Assembly (NCBI RefSeq): GCF_006345825.1
Contig: NZ_VCIX01000092.1
Span: forward strand, 1,612,001 to 1,676,000
From: Paenibacillus paridis
Lineage (GTDB): Bacteria > Bacillota > Bacilli > Paenibacillales > Paenibacillaceae
Length of the DNA stretch: 64,000 nt
Direction of reading: 5' to 3'
Both the position numbers and the translations under genes were made by a program. The notes beneath the pieces were generated by a model. That model did no database searches. It worked only from the letters and a program-made list of their open reading frames with translations, and was not told the DNA's origin. Shown here one piece after another: positions 18,178-27,471 of the stretch (the first letter of the stretch is position 1; every line of letters starts with the position of its first letter).

Positions 18178-18390
18178 AGCGCAGACGCTCCTTCTATTTG
18201 GTCTATATTCTTATTCAGCTTACTTATAGAATATAACGAGTTGGGGGCACAATAAGTTACAGAAAAGCTACAAAAAAATTTAAAGCAAGAAGAAACGGCT
18301 TCTCCGTCCCCTGAAAGAGGACGTAACCCGTTTCTCGCAAAATGATAAGGCTTCTTTATCGTTTCAAACATATAAAGCCTTACATTTTTA

Positions 18391-18427
18391 AAAAGCGAAT
18401 GCCTGCATATGGCGCAGGCATTCGCTT
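18391..18427 (-). terminator. Terminator of the mmg/prp operon
   Basis: Minus strand AAGCGAATGCCTGC pairs with GCAGGCATTCGCTT and is followed by TTTAAAAAT. Its left arm begins at the stop codon of the MmgE/PrpD gene, closing the seven-gene operon. Confidence 0.85.
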
Positions 18428-19868
18428 AGATGACAAACAGATCCATGAATCGCTGGACCGAAGTCTGCTCTAACGTCTTCTGGTCATTACAAAGCTCTAA
18501 GATCGCTTGTGTTTGCTTGGCGGGAAATCGGCTTCTTACATTCATTTCGAATTTTTGAAGCAAGAGCGGGATCGCTTCCTTCCTCCTTCTGCGGTGACCG
18601 ATCGGGTATTCCACTGCAATCCGGTCAGAGGTCGTTCCATCTTGGAAGTAAAGTTGGATGGCATTGGCAATGGAGCGTTTGTTTTCATCCCTATAATCCA
18701 AGGTATAGGACGGTTCTTCGACAACAGTCATTTTTTGGCGCAGCTCATCGATACGCGGATCAAGTGCCGAAGCATCCTCATAATGGTCAGCAGTCAGAGT
18801 CCCATGAAGAAGTGCAATGGCTGTCATATATTGAAGGCAATGATCACGGTCAGCGGGATTATGAAGCGGACCTGTTTTGTCAATGATTCGAATGGCAGAT
18901 TCATGGGTGGTCAGCACGATTTTATCAATCTCATGAAGCCTGCTTATGATTAAAGGATGAAGCTGGATGGCGCATTCCACCGCGGTTTGCCCATGAAACT
19001 CAGCAGGGAAGGAAATTTTAAACAAAATGTTTTCCATGACGTACGAGCCAAACGGCCGTTGCACGGAGAAAGGTTTTCTTCCAAACAACACATCATAAAA
19101 ACCCCAACCAGGCGCGGTAAGCGCGGATGGATAGCCCATCTCCCCTTTTAACGCCAGAAGGGATAGCCGAACGGCCCTGCTTGTCGCATCTCCGGCAGCC
19201 CAAGACTTGCGGGGACCGGTATTGGGTGAATGACGGTAGGCACGAAGTGCGTGGCCATCGATCCAAGCATGCGAAACGGCAGCTTTGATTTCTTCGAGCG
19301 TTCCACCGAGCAGCGCAGTCACAACGGCGGTTGAAGCGACTTTTACCAGTATGACATGATCGAGCCCTACCCGGTTAAAACTATTCTCAAGCGCGAGAAT
19401 TCCTTGAATTTCATGCGCTTTAACCATGGCGGCAAGCACATCTCGCATAGTTAGCGGCAGCTCTCCATTAGCTAAATTGGTACGGCTTCGATAATCTGCA
19501 GCAGCGAGTATTCCACCTAAATTATCAGACGGGTGCCCCCACTCTGCCGCCAGCCACGTATCGTTATAATCGAGCCAGCGAATCATGCAGCCGATATTAA
19601 AAGCCGCTGTGACAGGGTCCAATTGAAGCGATGTGCCAGGCACACGTACACCATTCGAGGTAAATGTACCAGGTACAATTGGACCTAGCAGCTTGGTGCA
19701 TTCGGGGTAACGCAGAGCAAGCAAGCCGCATCCCAAGGTGTCCATAAGGCAATAGCGAGCCGTAACAAGAGCTTCTTCGCTTCCTGACGAACTGCTGGCG
19801 GCATAGGCGGCAATGTCTTCAATCAATTGGTCATAGGCAGGTCTGCTATTGTCAACTGTTGAGCCCAT
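18426..19868 (-). CDS. mmgE: 2-methylcitrate dehydratase, MmgE/PrpD family
   Basis: 480 residues from ATG at 19868, preceded by GAGGAGGAGAATCGCAG; the longer frame up to 19919 overlaps the upstream gene. Family marks are CLMDTLGCGLLALRYPE, the RWLDYNDTWLAAEWGHPSDN segment, and HAWIDGHALRAYRHSPNTGPRKSW. The enzyme dehydrates 2-methylcitrate to methylaconitate in the methylcitrate cycle that burns propionyl-CoA. Last gene of the operon, matching the position of mmgE in Bacillus subtilis. Confidence 0.9.
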   Translation of the reverse strand: MGSTVDNSRPAYDQLIEDIAAYAASSSSGSEEALVTARYCLMDTLGCGLLALRYPECTKLLGPIVPGTFTSNGVRVPGTSLQLDPVTAAFNIGCMIRWLDYNDTWLAAEWGHPSDNLGGILAAADYRSRTNLANGELPLTMRDVLAAMVKAHEIQGILALENSFNRVGLDHVILVKVASTAVVTALLGGTLEEIKAAVSHAWIDGHALRAYRHSPNTGPRKSWAAGDATSRAVRLSLLALKGEMGYPSALTAPGWGFYDVLFGRKPFSVQRPFGSYVMENILFKISFPAEFHGQTAVECAIQLHPLIISRLHEIDKIVLTTHESAIRIIDKTGPLHNPADRDHCLQYMTAIALLHGTLTADHYEDASALDPRIDELRQKMTVVEEPSYTLDYRDENKRSIANAIQLYFQDGTTSDRIAVEYPIGHRRRRKEAIPLLLQKFEMNVRSRFPAKQTQAILELCNDQKTLEQTSVQRFMDLFVI

Positions 19869-19891
19869 CTGCGATTCTCCTCCTCTAACCT

Positions 19892-21013
19892 TTACGGGCG
19901 TTGATCGATAGGGAGCCACGATCTGCGATCAGGTCCAATGTAGTCCGCATTTGGCCGAATGATCCTGTTGCTTGCCCTCTGTTCTATAATATGAGACGAC
20001 CAGCCGCTAATTCTCGAGATTACGAAGATTGGCGTAAAAAAAGCGGTAGGTATACCCAATCTCCGGTATGCCGATGCGCTATAGAAATCCAAATTCGCAA
20101 ATAGACCTTTTTCTCTCTGCATAACGCCTTCAATCCGCTCCGATATATCGAATAAAGCCATATCGCCGGCTTCTTCATTTATCTTTCTAGACCAATTTTT
20201 AATGATATCCGATCTCGGGTCTCGGTTGGAATAGACCCGATGGCCAAATCCCATAATTAATTGCTTATTGCCAAGCTTATTCAGGATTCCGGCTTCGGCC
20301 TCGTCTGGACACGTGAATTGCTCGATTAAAGACATAGCTGCCTCATTGGCTCCGCCATGAAGAGATCCGCGTAACGTGCCAATCCCGGTTGTCACAGCCG
20401 AGTAAAAATCGGACAACGTTGAAGCGGTTACCCTCGCCGCGAAAGTGGACGCATTAAATTCGTGTTCTGCGTACAAAACGAGAGAAGCATCTAGCGCCTT
20501 CTCATAAAGCTCGATAGGCTCTGAGCCGTGAAGGAGTTGGAGAAAGTGGCCTGCAATGCTTGAATTGCTCGTGGCGGTATCGATTCGAATGCCGCTCGTA
20601 TGATAATGATGCCAGTATAGCAAGATTGAGGCGCTGCATGCCATGAGCCGATCTGCAATCGATAAAGGCCCGTACTCTCCATCTTCTGGCTCGTAAGCGC
20701 CGAGTGCAGATATGCCTGTTCGCAAGACATCCATGGGATGAGTCTTCGGCGGCAGCTGTTCTAAAATAACGGTTAATCCGGCAGGCAGGTGCCGCAGGGA
20801 GATAAGCTTTTTTTTATACAGCTGCAGTTCGGCATCATTAGGCAGATTTCCGCGAAGGAGCAAATAAGCCGTTTCTTCAAAGGAGCCATGTTCTGCAAGA
20901 TCCTCAATGGTAAACCCTCTGTACGTTAGGCCCTTACCTTCCTTTCCGACCGTGGAAATGGCCGTTTGACCGGCAATGACATCAGCGAGGCCCCCTGCTT
21001 TTTTAGTCGTCAT
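19892..21013 (-). CDS. mmgD: 2-methylcitrate synthase/citrate synthase, MmgD/PrpC type
   Basis: 373 residues; AGAGGAGGTAAACAGCG precedes ATG at 21013. The N-terminal GLADVIAGQTAIST and LTYRGFTIEDLAE, with GSLHGGANEAA and GFGHRVYSNRDPRSD (catalytic His), are the short Gram-positive citrate synthase type that includes methylcitrate synthases. It condenses propionyl-CoA with oxaloacetate. It overlaps the 3' end of prpB by 11 bases and is followed by mmgE, which favours methylcitrate synthase over housekeeping citrate synthase. Confidence 0.9.
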   Translation of the reverse strand: MTTKKAGGLADVIAGQTAISTVGKEGKGLTYRGFTIEDLAEHGSFEETAYLLLRGNLPNDAELQLYKKKLISLRHLPAGLTVILEQLPPKTHPMDVLRTGISALGAYEPEDGEYGPLSIADRLMACSASILLYWHHYHTSGIRIDTATSNSSIAGHFLQLLHGSEPIELYEKALDASLVLYAEHEFNASTFAARVTASTLSDFYSAVTTGIGTLRGSLHGGANEAAMSLIEQFTCPDEAEAGILNKLGNKQLIMGFGHRVYSNRDPRSDIIKNWSRKINEEAGDMALFDISERIEGVMQREKGLFANLDFYSASAYRRLGIPTAFFTPIFVISRISGWSSHIIEQRASNRIIRPNADYIGPDRRSWLPIDQRP

Positions 21014-21902
21014 CGCTGTTTACCTCCTCTTGGCTGGAGTATAGCCGATCCAGCTTCTCCTCATAGCTGTAATAGCCTAGAAAGTCATAAAGCTCCGCTC
21101 GGGTTTGCATGTGAGCGATCACATTTTGTTGCGTTCCTTCATGCCGAATAGCCTGAAATACTTGAAGCGCAGCTGCATTCATAGCTCGGAAGGCGGATAG
21201 CGGATAAAGAGCCATGCTGACCCCCGCTTGGCTAAGCTGCTGGAGCGTAAAGAGCGGGGTTTGCCCGAACTCCGTAATGTTGGCCAGCACGGGTACGTTT
21301 ACGGCCTCCGCAAAGGCTTGATAATCTTCCAGCTGCATAACAGCCTCGGGAAAAATCATATCGGCGCCAGCTTCTACAAAAGCGCATGCCCTATCAATCG
21401 CAGAAGGCAGCCCTTCCACTGCAAGGGCGTCCGTGCGAGCCATAATGACGAATTGGCGATCCTCTCTGGCGTCGGTCGCCGCTTTAAGCCGGTCAACCAT
21501 TTCCGACTTGCTGACGATGGCTTTATTCGGGCGATGGCCGCAGCGCTTGCTTGCGATCTGGTCCTCGATATGAACGCCTGCCGCTCCTGCACGCTCCATC
21601 ATCTTGATCGTACGCGCGATTTGAAGGGCACCGCCAAAGCCCGTATCGACGTCAACAAGGAGAGGAAGCTCTGTAACGCTCGTGATTCGACTGACCTCCT
21701 CGAGAACATCCTGCAGCGTTGTCATGCCCAGGTCAGGAAGTCCATGAGCCGCATTAGCAACGCCGGCACCGGAGAGGTACACTGCGCGAAAACCGACTTT
21801 TTCGGCCATAATGGCTGAGTACGCATTAATCGTTCCTGCAATTTGCAGAGGCTTCTCGATTGTTATTGCTTCACGAAAACGATCACCAGCTGAAGGGCCC
21901 AT
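21003..21902 (-). CDS. prpB: 2-methylisocitrate lyase
   Basis: 299 residues. The PEP mutase/isocitrate lyase signature is complete: VYLSGAGVANAAHGLPDLG, VDVDTGFGGA (metal-binding Asp), HIEDQ and KRCGHRPNK (catalytic Cys near 125). It splits methylisocitrate into pyruvate and succinate, ending the methylcitrate cycle. In Bacillus subtilis the equivalent gene follows mmgE; here it sits between mmgC and mmgD. Confidence 0.92.
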   Translation of the reverse strand: MGPSAGDRFREAITIEKPLQIAGTINAYSAIMAEKVGFRAVYLSGAGVANAAHGLPDLGMTTLQDVLEEVSRITSVTELPLLVDVDTGFGGALQIARTIKMMERAGAAGVHIEDQIASKRCGHRPNKAIVSKSEMVDRLKAATDAREDRQFVIMARTDALAVEGLPSAIDRACAFVEAGADMIFPEAVMQLEDYQAFAEAVNVPVLANITEFGQTPLFTLQQLSQAGVSMALYPLSAFRAMNAAALQVFQAIRHEGTQQNVIAHMQTRAELYDFLGYYSYEEKLDRLYSSQEEVNSDDD

Positions 21903-21929
21903 TCCGTCACCGCCTTTTCCACATAACGT

Positions 21930-23072
21930 TTATTTAAGTAACTTCCCGCTAATGACGATCCGATGGATTTCATTTGTCCCTTCATAGATTTGTGTCGCCT
22001 TGGCGTCACGGAATAATCGCTCAAGCGGAAAATCCTTTGAGCAGCCAATGAGACCGCATAGCCGGACACCTTCACCCGTCACTGAAACGGCTGTATCGGA
22101 GGCGAACATTTTGGCAGTCGACGCTTCCTTGGTACACGGGAGGCCCGACTGGTATAAATAAGCAGCGTGGTAGACGAGCAAACGCGCAGCTTCTACCTGG
22201 GCCGTCATTTGGGCTAACGCCTCATAGGGCTGAATTCGCTTCATTTGAGATGGAAACGGATGATTGTTGCGAATCGAGAAATGCCGTTCAATCAGTTGAA
22301 GCGCTGCTTGAGCAATGCCGAGCGCTTGCGCTGCAATGCCAATCCGCCCCCCATCCAGCGTCCCTTTGGCTATGGCGAAGCCTTCCCCTTCTAATCCGAG
22401 GCGCTGTTCTGCGGACACTTTTACCTGATCGAATACAAGCTCGCAGGTGTTTGAGCCATGGAGGCCCATCTTATTTTCGCTTCTGCTTACCTTCAGCCCC
22501 TCTGCGTCGCTCTCCACTATAAATGCCGTAATTCCCCGAGTGCCCTGCATACGATCCGTTACTGCGAAGGTGATGTACGTATTTGCTGCGCCTGCATTAG
22601 TAATAAACTGCTTTACGCCGTTTAAAATGTAAAAATTTCCGTCAAATTGGGCTGACATACGGATCGAAGCGGCATCGGAGCCGGCATGCGATTCCGTTAA
22701 TGCGAACGCGCCTAACCATTCCCCTGCTGCTAGCTTTGGCACATAGTAATCGATTTGTTCTATTGTGCCGTAACGGAGGATGGGGAAAGTGCCAACTGAG
22801 GTATGAACAGATAGAATGACGCCAACGGCAGCGCTGACCTTGGCTATTTCATGGATGGCAATGACGTACGAAATGAAATCGGCCTCCGCCCCGCCCCATT
22901 TCTTCGGTATCGGAATGCCCATCAAACCGAGCTCAGCCATCCTTTTTAATACATGTGCAGGGAACATATGGTGCAATTCCATCTGATCGATGGCTCCGGC
23001 AACCTCCGTTTCCGCAAACAGCCTGACGGCTTGCAGATATTCCATTTGCTCCTTCGTAAATTGGAGATCCAA
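21930..23072 (-). CDS. mmgC: Acyl-CoA dehydrogenase, MmgC-like
   Basis: 380 residues from TTG at 23072, chosen from the GGAAGGGG site upstream and the family's usual length; the longer frame overlaps hbd. Complete catalytic set: FALTESHAGSDAASI for FAD/substrate, KQFITNAGAANTY, and the C-terminal ATQIYEGTNEIHR with the catalytic base Glu. Oxidises acyl-CoA to enoyl-CoA in beta-oxidation. Third enzyme of this operon, 25 bases after hbd. Confidence 0.9.
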   Translation of the reverse strand: MDLQFTKEQMEYLQAVRLFAETEVAGAIDQMELHHMFPAHVLKRMAELGLMGIPIPKKWGGAEADFISYVIAIHEIAKVSAAVGVILSVHTSVGTFPILRYGTIEQIDYYVPKLAAGEWLGAFALTESHAGSDAASIRMSAQFDGNFYILNGVKQFITNAGAANTYITFAVTDRMQGTRGITAFIVESDAEGLKVSRSENKMGLHGSNTCELVFDQVKVSAEQRLGLEGEGFAIAKGTLDGGRIGIAAQALGIAQAALQLIERHFSIRNNHPFPSQMKRIQPYEALAQMTAQVEAARLLVYHAAYLYQSGLPCTKEASTAKMFASDTAVSVTGEGVRLCGLIGCSKDFPLERLFRDAKATQIYEGTNEIHRIVISGKLLK

Positions 23073-23097
23073 GGTACAGCACCCCTTCCCGAATGCG

Positions 23098-23973
23098 CTA
23101 GCCCTGTTGTCCGTTGTATAGGAAAAAGCCTCTTCCGGCCTTTCGTCCCAGCCATCCGGCTTGCACGTATTTGCGCAGCAAAGGGCAAGGTCTATATTTG
23201 GAATCGCCAAAGCCCTGCTGGAGCGTCTCCATAATGGCTAAGCAGGTATCCAGGCCAATAAAATCGGCTAATTCAAGCGGTCCCATCGGATACTTCATTC
23301 CAAGCCTCATAATCTGATCGACCGACTCTGGCTCGGCAACGCCTTCATACACGGTAAAAATGGCTTCGTTAATCATTGGCATTAAGAGGCGGTTCGAAAT
23401 AAAACCGGGGAAGTCCTTGACCTCAACGGGGGTTTTACCGATCGCCAGCGCAAGGCGATTGATGTGCTCGAACGCCTCCTCCGAGGTGGCAAGTCCGCGA
23501 ATGATTTCAACTAATGGCATAATGGGTACAGGGTTCATGAAATGCATGCCGATCACGAGCTGAGGCCGCTTTGTTGCTGTTGCCATATCCGTTATCGATA
23601 AGGATGAAGTATTCGACGCAAATAGCGTATTCGGCTTGCAAATAAGGTCCAAGCGGGCAAATAATGCTTTTTTGATTTCCATTTGTTCAGGAGCCGCTTC
23701 AATGACAAGGTCTACATCCTTCGCGTCTTCTAGGTTCAGGGATGTAGTGAGGTTTGCCAAAATTAGGTCACGCTCCTGAACGTTTAGATTTCCCTTGATT
23801 ACTAGACGGTTTAATCCAGCAGCGATTGCTGCCTGCCCGCGGTCAAGGACATCTTGGCCAAGGTCATAAAGCGTAACGGACAAATCGTTCTGGGCGAGGG
23901 TCTGAGCGATGCCGCTACCCATTTGGCCGGCTCCGATAATCATGATCTTCTGGATTGCCTTTGTCATCTTCAT
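23098..23973 (-). CDS. mmgB: 3-hydroxyacyl-CoA dehydrogenase (3-hydroxybutyryl-CoA dehydrogenase), MmgB-like
   Basis: 291 residues from ATG at 23973, which has CCGGAGGGATAACG before it. Rossmann motif IMIIGAGQMGSGIAQTLAQ at residues 10-28; MHFMNPVPIMPLVEIIRG contains the catalytic His-Asn region. NAD-dependent oxidation of 3-hydroxyacyl-CoA. No enoyl-CoA hydratase gene is present in this operon, so that step must be supplied from elsewhere, as in Bacillus subtilis mmg. Confidence 0.92.
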   Translation of the reverse strand: MKMTKAIQKIMIIGAGQMGSGIAQTLAQNDLSVTLYDLGQDVLDRGQAAIAAGLNRLVIKGNLNVQERDLILANLTTSLNLEDAKDVDLVIEAAPEQMEIKKALFARLDLICKPNTLFASNTSSLSITDMATATKRPQLVIGMHFMNPVPIMPLVEIIRGLATSEEAFEHINRLALAIGKTPVEVKDFPGFISNRLLMPMINEAIFTVYEGVAEPESVDQIMRLGMKYPMGPLELADFIGLDTCLAIMETLQQGFGDSKYRPCPLLRKYVQAGWLGRKAGRGFFLYNGQQG

Positions 23974-23989
23974 CGTTATCCCTCCGGTG

Positions 23990-25162
23990 TCAGGCATTGA
24001 CCTGTATCATGACAGCATCACCCTGCGCACCTCCGCTGCAGATCGCTGCGATGCCAATGCCCCCGCCTCTCCTATGCAGCTCATGCTGCAGAGTTAGCAG
24101 GATACGTGCTCCGCTTGCACCGATCGGATGGCCTAGCGCGATGGCTCCCCCGTTTACGTTCACTTTTCCTTCATCCCAGCCCAGCTGCTTGCCGCATGCC
24201 AAGATGACAGATGCAAAGGCTTCGTTTACTTCGAATAGATCAATATCACCGATGGAAGCGCCTGTCTTCCTTAAAAGCTTTTCGATGGCAAGAGCAGGAG
24301 CAGCGCCAAGCTTGCCAGGGCTCGTGCCTATCGTACTGTGTCCAAGTATTTTTGCGAGCGGCACCGTACCCGTCCGTTTTGCTTCTTCATTAGACATCAG
24401 CACAAATGCGGCAGCTCCATCGTTGAGGCTTGGTGCATTTCCCGCAGTAATCGTGCTGTGAGTATCGTAAAGGGGTTTCAATCTAGCTAACTGATCGGCG
24501 TTGGTGCCTGGCCGCGGACCTTCATCTGTATCATTGGTAGCGCTTCCCGAAGTAGGGAAAGGCACGATTTCTTCCTTGAATAGTCCATTGCGGATCGCAG
24601 AAGCAGCGCGTGTATGGCTTCGCAACGCCCATTCATCCTGATTGAATCGGGTTAATCCGTATTCAGCCGCAACCTGATTGCCGTGCACTGCCATCAAAAC
24701 ATCTTCGAAGGGACAAAGCAGACCGTCGTGGAGAAGCAGGTCGATCAGCTCCGTATGGCCAAGCCGATTCCCCCATCGCCCGGTTTGCACAGCAAACGGA
24801 GCTTGGCTCATGCTCTCCATCCCACCTGCAACGATGGTTTCCGCGTCACCGGTCCGAATAGCCTGATCAGCGATCGTAATAGCCCGCATGCCGGAAGCAC
24901 ACACTTTATTGATCGTTTCCGCTGGTACCTGCCAATCAAGTCCTGCTAGCCTTGCCGCTTGCCTTGCCGGGTTTTGGCCGCTGCCCGCTTGAAGGACCAT
25001 GCCCATCATGACAGCGTCGATTTGAATCGGATGGATTCCGCTTTCCGACAGAGCGCCTCGGATGGCGGCTGCACCTAGCTCAACAGCCTTAGCTTCCTTA
25101 AATATCCCGCCTAATTTACCAAAAGCCGTTCGCCGTCCGCCCACAATGACTGTATGACGCAT
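23990..25162 (-). CDS. mmgA: Acetyl-CoA C-acetyltransferase (thiolase), MmgA-like
   Basis: 390 residues; AGGAGGTGAGCTCAGT precedes ATG at 25162. NKVCASGMRAI holds the acyl-carrying Cys near residue 88, NVNGGAIALGHPIGASG the His, and AAICSGGAQGDAV the C-terminal Cys. Full length for the family. Cleaves 3-ketoacyl-CoA. A longer open frame to 25408 overlaps the upstream gene and is not used. Confidence 0.93.
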   Translation of the reverse strand: MRHTVIVGGRRTAFGKLGGIFKEAKAVELGAAAIRGALSESGIHPIQIDAVMMGMVLQAGSGQNPARQAARLAGLDWQVPAETINKVCASGMRAITIADQAIRTGDAETIVAGGMESMSQAPFAVQTGRWGNRLGHTELIDLLLHDGLLCPFEDVLMAVHGNQVAAEYGLTRFNQDEWALRSHTRAASAIRNGLFKEEIVPFPTSGSATNDTDEGPRPGTNADQLARLKPLYDTHSTITAGNAPSLNDGAAAFVLMSNEEAKRTGTVPLAKILGHSTIGTSPGKLGAAPALAIEKLLRKTGASIGDIDLFEVNEAFASVILACGKQLGWDEGKVNVNGGAIALGHPIGASGARILLTLQHELHRRGGGIGIAAICSGGAQGDAVMIQVNA

Positions 25163-25176
25163 ACTGAGCTCACCTC

Positions 25177-26331
25177 CTAATCCGACAAGATTGCGAGGCT
25201 GCAGTTCGTGCTCATGCCTCCGGTTCCCATTTCCGTTTGAATGCATTTCGCATCGCGCATCAAGCGCTCCATTCGATATTCCTGCATATAGCCGTTGCCG
25301 CCAAAAATTTGAACAGCCTCTTTGGTCGCAAATACCGCCATATCGGCGGCATACTTGCGGGCGATAGCAGCTGCTCTGCCATAGTGCAAGCCCTGGTCCT
25401 TGCGCCAAGCGGCCTGATAAACAAGGAGCCGAGCAGCATCCAGGCTCGCGGACATGTCCGCGATTTTAAATGAAATGCCCTGCTGTTTGCTGATGCTCGT
25501 GCCAAATTGCTTCCGCGTCTTGGCATAGGTTGCCGCAGCTTCCAACGCGCCTTGAGCCACCCCGACCGATTGTGCGGCAGCACCTAAATAACCGAGGTTA
25601 GTTAAGGAAGAATGAATTTCCTTGCTTTGGACATTGCTGCCTATTTTATGATTTTCCGGAATGCTGCATTGTTTGAAAGAGGCGCTCGTAATCATAAGGG
25701 AGCGCAAGCCAAGCGTCCGGAATTTCTTTCCGAATTGAAGTCCCCTCGAACTGCCCTCCATAAGAAAAGCTCCCGTACCAGAAGAATGCTCGCGATCCCC
25801 TTTATCCTGCTTGCCAGCCCTAGCATATATTACGTACCAATCTGCATTTCCCCCATGTAAGACGTAGGGATGCCTGCCGTTAAGTTGCCACTGGGTTTCG
25901 CTTGTGTGTACTGAAAGTTTTCTCATTTGCTTTGCTTTCCCTATATTCACATCAGGTAGGGCACTGCCTCCCAGGCAGCTTCCGCTTGCCAGCCGCGGCA
26001 AAATGAGCCTTTTTGTGGATTCGCTGCCATAAGCATAAAGCGGCCATGCCGCAAAAACGGTATGCGCGTGCAGCGCAGCCGCAGTAGATGCACATACTCT
26101 CGCAATCTCTTCCAAAACGATGGAGTATGCCAACCAATTACCCCCAGCACCACCATAACGTTCTCCGATTGGAATGCCGGTTAAGCCGAGCTCAGCCATC
26201 TTCTGGAAAAGCGGTCGGTCAAACCGTTCGGAAGCATCCCGATCCGCAGCGCCTGCTCCAATTTCGTTCTCCGCAAACTCCCTAATGGCTGAGCGGGTAA
26301 GTGCCAGTTCCTCGGATAGGGCAAACTGCAT
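25177..26331 (-). CDS. Diverged acyl-CoA dehydrogenase paralogue lacking the catalytic glutamate
   Basis: 384 residues from ATG at 26331 after GGGGGAGGGAG. The fold is intact at both ends (LTGIPIGERYGGAGGNWLAY; FGGNGYMQEYRMERLMRDAK). However, the usual TExxAGSD strand is replaced by LPDVNIGKAKQMRKL, and the C-terminal Y-E-G-T-N-E-I motif with the base Glu reads TEMGTGGMS, putting Met where MmgC in this same operon has Glu. First gene of the operon. Either it is not an active dehydrogenase (structural or regulatory partner), or it acts on an unusual substrate with another base. The reading frame is uninterrupted, so it is not an obvious pseudogene. Confidence 0.8.
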   Translation of the reverse strand: MQFALSEELALTRSAIREFAENEIGAGAADRDASERFDRPLFQKMAELGLTGIPIGERYGGAGGNWLAYSIVLEEIARVCASTAAALHAHTVFAAWPLYAYGSESTKRLILPRLASGSCLGGSALPDVNIGKAKQMRKLSVHTSETQWQLNGRHPYVLHGGNADWYVIYARAGKQDKGDREHSSGTGAFLMEGSSRGLQFGKKFRTLGLRSLMITSASFKQCSIPENHKIGSNVQSKEIHSSLTNLGYLGAAAQSVGVAQGALEAAATYAKTRKQFGTSISKQQGISFKIADMSASLDAARLLVYQAAWRKDQGLHYGRAAAIARKYAADMAVFATKEAVQIFGGNGYMQEYRMERLMRDAKCIQTEMGTGGMSTNCSLAILSD

Positions 26332-26466
26332 CTCCCTCCCCCCTCTTCTCGTTGCTGTTCCAACCAGGTGGACAAAGTTCGACGGGTTCCGCACGTATCG
26401 TAGTATATGAGTGCTCCTTCCGTAAAAATGCCTTGTGCTTCGCCTTGGCGCAGCCTATCCTTTACA

Positions 26467-26494
26467 CAAAAAAACCAGTCTCGAGTGAGACTGG
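26467..26494 (-). terminator. Terminator after the YcgQ-like gene
   Basis: Minus strand CCAGTCTC-ACTC-GAGACTGG followed by seven T residues; separates the metal-permease unit from the downstream mmg/prp operon. Confidence 0.85.
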
Positions 26495-26514
26495 CTTTGG
26501 TGCTGCGAAAATCA

Positions 26515-27471
26515 TCAAGTCGTACGATATACATAAGGATCTTCCGGCGTTTCAATCGGTTCCCACTCGCTAACCTTCAAGACTGGTATCGTTTGCTTAA
26601 ACGGCTGATAGAGCTCCCATGTTAGTTTACCAGTCACGTGCACCCAAGCATCGTCCTTCATTTGGGTGTTTTTTGGGAATTCAACTAGCATGCCAAAAAC
26701 CCCAGAATCGGCAACGCAATGAATGAACCCAAACCGGAAAATAAAATAATGGTTTCCATCCACTTGCTGACCCTTGTAGGCAAAGCCGTCGAACCCAATG
26801 GTTTTGCCCATGAAAGCCTCTGGCGAGTTATAAATAACCTCCATGCCTTTTAAATAATCCGCATCGGTCAGAAGAATCTCAGTTCGCTTGATATACTCGG
26901 CAAGCTCTTTGTTTTTAACAAGGTCATAGTCATCTTTGCGGTAGTAAACGCTGGAATCCGGCTTCAAAAATTGATGGGCACCTGGATTTTTTTCGATATT
27001 CTCTTCAAAGCTCGGAAAGGAAAAGCCTTTGGCTTTAACAAAGCTGGAATCCAGCGCGTAGGCGGGCAGAAATAATCCCGTTACAATCGGTACAAATAAT
27101 ATCGAGTAGCTTATCAAGCGCTTTAGCTTGCTTTCATTGCCATGGGAATGTCCGTGATCGTATTCATGCTCATGATCGTGGTCATGACTATGTGCGTGAT
27201 CATGAGACAAGCCAGTATGATCCTGCGAAGGCTGATCGCAGTCACAGCGGCCTGCTTGTTCAACACTTTCAGCAGCTTCCCGTTGCTTCTCTTCAGCTAT
27301 TTGTTTTCGCGAAACCCGCACAAACTCGAATACGCTTAACAATCCCATAATGACTACGGCACTCAGTGATAAATAGGAATATTTCATATTAATATATTTT
27401 TTAATGTCACCCGTATAATGCAGCATGAAAAACATGAATGAAAATCCGAACAAAATAAAAAAGCGTATCAT
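26515..27471 (-). CDS. TIGR03943 family (YcgQ-like) permease partner protein with His-rich loop
   Basis: 318 residues. Two N-terminal membrane segments (1-18, 29-52), then a loop at about 83-113 with over a dozen His residues alternating with Asp/Glu (HDHAHSHDHDHEHEYDHGHS). A third membrane segment follows, then a soluble domain with GFIHCVADSGVFGMLVEF. The His-rich loop is a metal-binding feature, probably zinc or a similar divalent ion. The start overlaps the stop of the YcgR-like permease gene (ATGA, 27468-27471), so the two are translationally coupled and likely form one complex. Confidence 0.85.
   Translation of the reverse strand: MIRFFILFGFSFMFFMLHYTGDIKKYINMKYSYLSLSAVVIMGLLSVFEFVRVSRKQIAEEKQREAAESVEQAGRCDCDQPSQDHTGLSHDHAHSHDHDHEHEYDHGHSHGNESKLKRLISYSILFVPIVTGLFLPAYALDSSFVKAKGFSFPSFEENIEKNPGAHQFLKPDSSVYYRKDDYDLVKNKELAEYIKRTEILLTDADYLKGMEVIYNSPEAFMGKTIGFDGFAYKGQQVDGNHYFIFRFGFIHCVADSGVFGMLVEFPKNTQMKDDAWVHVTGKLTWELYQPFKQTIPVLKVSEWEPIETPEDPYVYRTT

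Noticed and set aside
25163..25408. 82-codon N-terminal extension of the thiolase
   Set aside because: It lies inside the upstream dehydrogenase gene in another frame. AGGAGGTGA before 25162 and the family length set the start.
26402..26431. Sigma-E promoter for the mmg/prp operon
   Set aside because: The -10 (CATATACT) matches six of eight bases, but the -35 (GCATTTTT) does not fit. Mentioned only as a weak candidate in the operon finding.
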